From assembly GCA_963678705.1 (NCBI GenBank), contig OY783219.1, forward strand, positions 13,144,001 to 13,208,000: 64,000 nucleotides of DNA, written 5' to 3'. A model generated the notes under the pieces. That model made no database searches. It was not told where the DNA came from and saw nothing but the letters and a program-made list of their open reading frames with translations. Shown here in pieces: positions 58,901-64,000 of this stretch (the first letter of the stretch is position 1; each line of letters starts with the position of its first letter). A program made the position numbers and the translations under genes. The stretch is from Panorpa germanica (lineage: Eukaryota > Arthropoda > Insecta > Mecoptera > Panorpidae).

Positions 58901-59443
58901 CAATATCAATACTCATATATTGAGGATAAAATACAAAACACAAAAATATCGAACATGCTCAAACAGTTTTATGATATTTTTATGAAAGAAGACGCTCTAA
59001 GGACTGAAATAATGAATCATGACTACGTCTTGCACGGTCTGCCGTTGCACAAAGCTGCACAAGACAATAAATTGACAGAATATCTTCAAATTAACAGCAA
59101 TTCTAATTTCACTAAACGTTGGAAGATAAATAAAAATATTAGTGCTGAAAGTCGTAGGTCTGATTCCAAGGGACGCACTGTCCTCCATGTGGCTGCAGCA
59201 AATGAATGTACTACAAGAAGTGAATTTTTAAAACTTTTTGAGCTGCATGTGGAATATACCATAGATGACAATGGCTGCTTCCCTCACCACTATGCTAATA
59301 ATTTGGACACGTACCATTTTTTACAACATCGTGGCTTTTTATTGAGATTCAACCGGTTGCCGGTAAAAGAGAGACAGATGTACGAAAAGAACGTGCTTGA
59401 CGAAATAGAGCGACAAACATTTTTTTTGTACTTTTTGAAGTGA
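55955..59443 (+). CDS. NACHT/STAND NTPase with nuclease-like N-terminus and ankyrin repeats
   Basis: One uninterrupted frame of 1162 residues. I chose ATG 55955 because its context ACCATGG is an ideal Kozak site. N-terminus (about 20-110): GVDYENYMFLLVLTRLL, then AFDDLVVV (Asp63, Asp64) and VQLKQ (Gln87, Lys89); this D...QxK layout resembles a PD-(D/E)XK nuclease such as the DUF4297/Cap4 type (inference). NACHT: Walker A AGPGMGKS (377-384) and Walker B MAIFLDGMDEI (458-468), followed by VVSTRPLLED and the NACHT-associated phrase FIHRSFAEYFAGRWIARN (667-684). Ankyrin-like repeats: SPLHLAIIEENKVEIL (838), GLTPLHVAVMMEDIDT, LPLHKAAQDNK (about 1029) and GRTVLHVAAANE (1073). Likely an intracellular ligand-sensing NTPase, perhaps an immune effector; no signal peptide or membrane segment. 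Base composition is much less AT-rich than its surroundings. The frame is intact and appears under constraint. Confidence 0.9.
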   Translation: MVLESPSSSTKGISVGTRSGVATTTGVDYENYMFLLVLTRLLEDNRIKQFYIAQNVEGLGAFDDLVVVYNYKPQGKNTTVTKLLMVQLKQIKNRSVMLKSLTASSGVNFNLNKYYNDFKCVMNSIGKFEDVVLNECLLENMEFVLYTNAQCPLGDNNYHSEHSLCRELLETGTESSNIFSFNSTQPFEKFHEELKKNNSPITGDVEGQQFLQQLVFFANQSTTTDLQRSLKGQLGKYFVKEAISQDYILHRAVNFLAANNRMWMSRQSGVLSNITFNFQGFKVKLNDLCKIWGNPEFIRKIIIKQICQEKGNLLEVGKVVIQPIDYYIKREVIKGADPNASLKLLTYLSTNEVNCFQNLSSTLYQEELEEQFVILSAGPGMGKSVFMTHQAHLVKSKNPAKYVIRENLLDHSSFLKQFEVTDEGKLMAEHFLAEIAGVTSGTLDHDVFKCCLHGDNRMAIFLDGMDEISPHYFDKVCNIIQAICEEFQVQIVVSTRPLLEDKMRTYFEMPISNLIKFTYGDIDMLLHNYVKFEDLRKTERNLSEIPIFCKMLRDIYKSGDGSTSNATLCKVELYDKFIEVMYQHYHKEKLKGDVDISAVQSRIEKQKQMVMENHEKAAMLTLFSGDYYQHLVTWNIIQDCKDFLSDVSRGIENIGLIDNIVNEKPIFIHRSFAEYFAGRWIARNIERYKELVGMCGLSEFSEVNFFMSSKLKHSQPIFPLILNVKKKNDVKNILKEYDSEFNSLDPLGRDVLYYLKLSNNYNGFKYILSNGFILTEEIIKRTEMHSFYYEVITTIVCRWLTTMLNKYPQDSHLFSLLFLKPMPNDFVISFLEHHSRNSPLHLAIIEENKVEILKLIEDNLNSQNDLGLTPLHVAVMMEDIDTVKLMGEYDAKYSRDNVFRVYPHQLVPNHSLFRQQSNDSVSNFLDLPIHQEILKLDIDDNRKQVVAHSICTFDLQPCHVRLNGSVELLDDLILMCDHPSVCQYQYSYIEDKIQNTKISNMLKQFYDIFMKEDALRTEIMNHDYVLHGLPLHKAAQDNKLTEYLQINSNSNFTKRWKINKNISAESRRSDSKGRTVLHVAAANECTTRSEFLKLFELHVEYTIDDNGCFPHHYANNLDTYHFLQHRGFLLRFNRLPVKERQMYEKNVLDEIERQTFFLYFLK

Positions 59444-60343
59444 TGGTCCTAACGACAATAACATCGCACGATTCGTCTTCCACTTTATTTGTAGGTTAGT
59501 GTAAACAAATCTAATGTAAAAAGTTCAAGTTTTCAAACAGAAAGGTCATTCGCAATGCTTTAGAACTAATAAAATGAGATATATTGCTTTCCCCTTACCC
59601 CTGGTAATGGGTTCATACCCTTCAAAATGGATTAAATTTGTTCATAGTGAATCGTCTATTTATTATGTAGTTTGTGAATTCCCCTCACCACCAAAATGCA
59701 AGGGAGTGAGCATTGTCCTAAGTTAAGCATCTATTTTTGGGTCATTTGTACTTGTTATGTACCAAAGACTAGTTTTACTGTGACAACAACTTTAATCAAT
59801 GAGCTGCTCATTGGCAACACCGACGATAACACATTTGGATGACCAACCTTTCTGTTAACACTAAAATCTCTATTTGTCGCTGCATACGATATGCCTCCAA
59901 TAGCGCCAAAGTGTTTGATGCGAGGTCCCCATTGAATGTATTGCACGCAGCATGGAAGAGATCGCACCTAATTATGCGAGCGTGTTATGCCTAGAACGGA
60001 AGACTTCCTGTCATCATCCACGCCAGTTGTAGCAACATCAAACAGTGACATGTTTCCATGCAATTTCATGTATTTTCAATTTTGTCTTTTAATATTAAAT
60101 AAAAAATTTCATAACTAACAACAGCATTTTTAATTTGTAACTCTTTGAATGCCGAACGCTATAAGTAAGAAAGTCAACTTTATCACAGAAAATTCAGGAA
60201 TCCATTGAGTGAGGCCAAAACTTTGAAGGACTTTCGATAAAATACTGATTTTCTTTTTAAATATTGATGCAGCCGATTTATTGTAACTGTACAAATTAAA
60301 TGTTGAAGTAACAAAAATATTTGTTTAACATAGAAATGTCTAA
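59444..60343 (+). other. 3' flank of the NACHT gene
   Basis: AATAAA occurs at 59568-59573 and 60098-60103, either of which could end the transcript. No other feature recognised. Confidence 0.4.
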
Positions 60344-60572
60344 ATGGGCTTGTGTCCTCATTTTTTAGAGGTCGATTTTCAATGGTTCATTGAAATTGAT
60401 GTTAATAAATGTGTATTGGCGTGACTATTCTATTGAATATCTAAATGTTGACGGAGATATAGCAATTAAAAATTTGAATTGTAGTTTTAGCGCTAGAGAT
60501 GGTCGGCCATTTGTATGACGTGAAATGCATTTTAACGTCAGTTATTTGTTGAGTAGTTCAGTGCTGTGGTCA
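60344..60572 (+). mobile_element. MITE family A, copy 15 (left part only)
   Basis: Forward, ATGGGCTTGTGTCCTCATTT to GTTCAGTGCTGTGGT, cut off where the hAT terminus CACCGGCTTAGCTAGG begins at about 60571. Confidence 0.88.
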
Positions 60573-62026
60573 CCGGCTTAGCTAGGTTCACGACTTTAAG
60601 GTAGTACTGTCGGTCAGAGAGTTACCGTTTAATATTTTCTAAAATTTGACATAATAGTAGGTTATAATAAGATAATGATCCCGTTAAATTTTAGAAAAAC
60701 TGCAGAGAACCAGTAAAAATATATTGAACTTTGAATTTTTTTGCATTTAACATTGAGGCTTATGAGAAATCACAGTTTTTATTTTATTTTATAAAAATAA
60801 TAGCTTAGATTTAGATTTATCGAAGGTAGACCAGCTAAGCATTGTTGTGAGGTATTTTAAAAGTGATTCGTAAATTGTTTCGCTCATATAAATCATATCT
60901 GTTCAATCACGACCATAGTTCGCAAGACTAAGGAATAGGGCCCCCAGAGCCCTAATGCAGATCGGAAAATGAATAGTCAGTTGGTTTAGAAGTAAAAGAT
61001 GTGTTTCTAGGCTTTTATGCAGCATTCAAACATGGTGTGGCAGATTTAGTCAACTAGGTGACTAAATTTTTTATCGACAAAAATATTGATTTAAAAAAAT
61101 GTGTGAGTCAAGGTTATGATGGAGCGGTGTGTATAATGGTGTACAAAAACAGATTAAGGATATCCAGCCTAACGCGGACTACATACATTGCGCCACTCAT
61201 AATTTAAATTTGATAGTAATGATGACATTAGTACTTGTATCTAATTACAGATTTTTTTCGCAACGTTGTAAGATTTGTATATTTTTTTCGGAAATAGCAT
61301 CAATCGTCGGGATCTGTTGTCAAAATTCACTGGCGAATCGAACATCACTCTAAAAAAACTAAATCGGATAGGGTCAATACAATATATTGTATTAATTAAT
61401 TAATACAATATTAATAATAATTAATTAATAAATTTCGAGTTCGTGTGTTCTTTTGCGAATTCATCCACCATGTATTTAATGACATCAATTATGCATCTAA
61501 AACTTTACAAAAAATGCGATATCAATTTGGACGAAACACGTACAGCTTTAGCGGAGACAAATGCAATTTTATAGAAATAACTTCGAATCCTTCAAGTACA
61601 AAGCCAGTGAATCTGCAGGAAAATATGGTATAGATCCCCATTTTAAATAAAAAAGGCAAAAGAAAGTAAAGCTTCTGATTACCGATTTCGAAACAGGGAA
61701 GAAATATTTAAAATTACTATTTTCAATAATGTAGACAGTAATGTAATCTAAATACAATAATAGCTCAATTTAAATGTACGTTTTGGTGGTATGAATGCAG
61801 TTTGTCAAATATTAAATTTTCTTCAATTTTCAATTAACACCAACATTTTTACTGGATGTAGATAAAACAACTTTATTACAAATGTGTGACCTATTCCAAA
61901 GTAAATATTCTGATATAATAGGCTCCACCTTTTCACTTCAATTTCTTAATATTTACCACCTACTTCTACCTGAATTAATGCCACGCAAAGACGGCTTCGT
62001 AGCCCTAGATACTACCACTTAGTTGC
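60571..62026 (+). pseudogene. hAT transposase relic (ZMYM6-like lineage)
   Basis: In broken frames: VKDVFLGFYAAFKHGVADLV, then DLKKCVSQGYDGA and GVQKQIKDIQPNADYIHCAT followed by HNLNLIV, the conserved middle of this hAT group. Past 61440 a reading like STMYLMTSIMHLKLYKK...DETRTALAE follows. Stops and frameshifts throughout. The left end CACCGGCTTAGCTAGG resembles a hAT terminus; the right end CTAGATACTACCACTTAG near 62026 could be its degenerate mate. Confidence 0.72.
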
Positions 62027-62230
62027 TATCTCTGTCTAGTCCATGTCTCTGCATATATCTCTGCAGCATACCTAGCACAGAATTTTTTTATCCAAATAAC
62101 AAATAGTACGACATCTTACGTCAAAAATATGATTTCATATAAGTTCTCTGTTTTCTTTGTTGACAAATCAGTGTCCTTCCTCTTCCTAAGATGCAACAAT
62201 TCCTAGGACAGACTAAGAGTACAGACATGT

Positions 62231-62400
62231 TACGTCATATATATATATAGCGCTAAAACTACAAATCGATTTTTTAATTGCTATATCTCCGTCAACATTT
62301 AGATATTTAATAAAATAATAACGCCAATATACATTTATTAATATCAAGTCCAATCAACAATTAAAAAATCGACTACTAAAAAATGAGTACATAAATCCAT
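62231..62400 (-). mobile_element. MITE family A, copy 16 (right part only)
   Basis: Reverse. Starts in a (TA)n run before AGCGCTAAAACTACAAATCG and ends CTAAAAAATGAGTACATAAA with TCCAT. Confidence 0.85.
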
Positions 62401-62683
62401 TGCAGACTGCTGGTGAGACTTCCTTTGCTTATACCACCTAGTAAATTCGATTATTTATTAGCAGATGTGACTGAATTGATAACACAATTCGTAAACATTA
62501 TTATTGGTTAATACATTTAGATTTTTTCAATATAAAGTATACACCGGTTGCACAATTACAACTATAAATAACAAAATTCATGAATTCGATGCAGTATTTT
62601 TATTTAAAAATTAATTCTACATTAAAATAAAAATGTAAATAGTGATTTATTAAAAGTTTTTTACGTTTACTTACTTTCGTCTC

Positions 62684-62832
62684 CTAATTTGTTCTATAAG
62701 TAGGTTTAAGAAGTTCGTCCATCGAACGGACACGCAAAGACGGCTTCTTAGTGCTTTGTAATTCATTTCTGAGATTATTATCATTTGCGTCTTTATTGTT
62801 TAATCTAGCAGACCCAGAGGCAGATCCAATGT
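62684..62832 (-). CDS. Minus-strand gene, terminal exon
   Basis: Acceptor ATCTTACAG; two bases complete Asp, then IGSASGSARLNNKDANDNNL to YRTN and TAG. Confidence 0.5.
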
Positions 62833-64000
62833 CTGTAAGATAAATGAAATTAATTACTGATGCTATAGTATGATGAATATCACGCATGGTTCTTCTTCAC
62901 ACAGGCTCCGAACCGCCAAACCTTGTAAATATAAAATAAGTACCATCAAACACAAACATGGATGGTTTTAATCGAAAGAAAGTAATCTTATTTATCTATT
63001 CGACGTGAATCTTCAAATATTATTTACCTGGGGGATCTGAGAAGTCCATTGGGATGGTATACCAGCTCACACTATGCCCTAGACTTGGTGAGTTCTTAGT
63101 GATTGGTGAAATATCCTCAACTGGGTAAAACCTTTAAAATAAATAAAATTATTACTTGTGTTCATACAAAAATCTTTCATAGTAAAATTACTTTTAAATA
63201 AATTCCAATAAAGTGACACTCAGTTTCTAAATTTCTTGACTTTATTATAGCGAATTATCGCAATAGAATGAAACCTTTCATGATAGTACAAATATATTTA
63301 TATATATATTTATATACATATTTTATTATTTATTTTAGTTACAACGTTGACACCTTATAGAATATTATATATAATTTATATATATTATATTTATAGAATA
63401 TTATATATAATTATAGAATATTCTATAGACCAGAAATGTACATTTTGTATACTTTTCTACTATAAATTGTACTATACAAAACATTTATTTAAAAAGCAGA
63501 AAAAGACTTACTCTTCTTGGTGGAAATGTGGGTCCTCCACTACCAAATTATATTGCTCCCTACAAATTGGGCAAATTACGTTGTTGGGATCATCATGAAC
63601 TTCTTCTTTCATCTCCGAAATATGTAATAATTGGTTTTTCATATTGAAGGTATCAGTAATTAAAATACAAAAACAAAAGCGGAGCCCGGATTTATCTGCA
63701 ATAAAAATAATGTAATAAGTAATGCATATAACGCGTTTTAACTTTCAGGAAGACAATAACTCAGAATTATGTAAGTAAAACAAAATGGTTTTAAAATATA
63801 AATACATAAATAGGTAAAAAATATAATAAAACTATGTAAAAACTAATTTAATAAGCATTTTCGCTAAAATAATAAAGCATATGCACAATTACAATGTATA
63901 AGAAATAGAATTTATTGATATTTACCTTTATTTATTGACTGATGGCTTCTTGAACTATTTTTTAATTTTTTTAGCAAACTTTTCGTAAACTTTTTTGATT
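62684..64000 (-). CDS. Unidentified minus-strand gene, last four exons (partial)
   Basis: Four exons join in phase on the minus strand: beyond 64000-63926, 63695-63512, 63131-63028 and 62832-62684, with stop TAG at 62684-62686. Donors are GTAAAT, GTAAGT and GTAAAT; acceptors TTATTGCAG, TTTTAAAG and ATCTTACAG. The joined frame gives about 170 residues: a basic stretch, RFCFCILITDTFNMKNQLLH, an acidic segment, then VICPICREQYNLVVEDPHFH, a possible zinc-binding CPxC. A Ser/Pro-rich part follows (PITKNSPSLGHSVSWYTIPM), then a polar tail ending MDELLKPTYRTN. I do not recognise the protein. Phase agreement over three introns is the main evidence. The 5' part lies outside the window. Confidence 0.55.
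63028..63131 (-). CDS. Minus-strand gene, third-visible exon
   Basis: Acceptor ATTTTAAAG, which is unusual in lacking a strong pyrimidine run; encodes FYPVEDISPITKNSPSLGHS and VSWYTIPMDFSDPP; donor GTAAAT, phase 1. Confidence 0.5.
63512..63695 (-). CDS. Minus-strand gene, CPxC exon
   Basis: Acceptor TTTATTGCAG; encodes KSGLRFCFCILITDTFNMKN and NNVICPICREQYNLVVEDPH; donor GTAAGT, phase 2. It could instead start at the internal ATG around 63641. Confidence 0.5.
63926..64000 (-). CDS. Minus-strand gene, first visible exon (partial)
   Basis: Open to the window edge, ending SSRSHQSINK plus one base before donor GTAAAT. It might be 5' UTR if the start is in the next exon. Confidence 0.35.

Noticed and set aside
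61982..62747. 17-bp exact match CACGCAAAGACGGCTTC between 61982-61998 and the terminal exon at 62731-62747
   Set aside because: Flanking sequence does not align, so I cannot separate chance from a tiny duplication.
1..64000. tRNA, rRNA, CRISPR or bacterial operon content
   Set aside because: I saw no cloverleaf, conserved rRNA block, spaced direct-repeat array or closely packed prokaryotic genes.

Overview
The window is AT-rich animal DNA with spliced genes, GT-AG introns and dense DNA transposons. It looks like an insect: a single-TSR ADAMTS protease, a broken piece of an ebony-like gene, mariner/Tc1 elements and an insect-style repeat load. A hemimetabolous insect would fit, but I cannot fix the order from the sequence. 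There is no bacterial-style gene packing, and I recognised no tRNA, rRNA or CRISPR array.

Layout. Bases 1-4.7 kb hold two degenerate tandem arrays that share a core motif, with a dead mariner between them. From 6.9 to 44.7 kb the plus strand carries one gene, a secreted ADAMTS-type zinc metalloprotease. I could assemble 17 coding exons with consistent phases (3048 nt, 1015 residues), plus a probable spliced 3' UTR exon. Its introns hold most of the repeats: many copies of an approximately 0.6 kb MITE ending ATGGGCTTGTG, two TTAA-bounded families, hAT copies (one with an 8-bp target duplication), TA-flanked elements, non-LTR retrotransposon 3' ends, and an antisense fragment fused from two separate parts of an ebony-like gene. 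From 44.9 to 52.9 kb there is no host gene, only nested repeats: a fold-back element, two Tc1-like elements (one carrying an internally deleted mariner), a retrotransposon 3' end with its target duplication, and an AT-rich LINE remnant with RNase H. Bases 53.6-55.6 kb are a MITE interrupted by a TTAA element.

At 55.95-59.44 kb a single open frame encodes a 1162-residue protein. It has a predicted PD-(D/E)XK-like N-terminal domain, a NACHT/STAND NTPase with clear Walker A and B motifs, and ankyrin repeats. This resembles bacterial nuclease-NTPase antiphage proteins and animal NLRs, and it is the most interesting coding object here. A dead hAT element follows (60.6-62.0 kb). The window ends with the last four exons of an unidentified minus-strand gene (62.68 kb to beyond 64 kb).

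I see no functional link among the three host genes. Many insertions are nested, and their junctions give relative ages and target sites.
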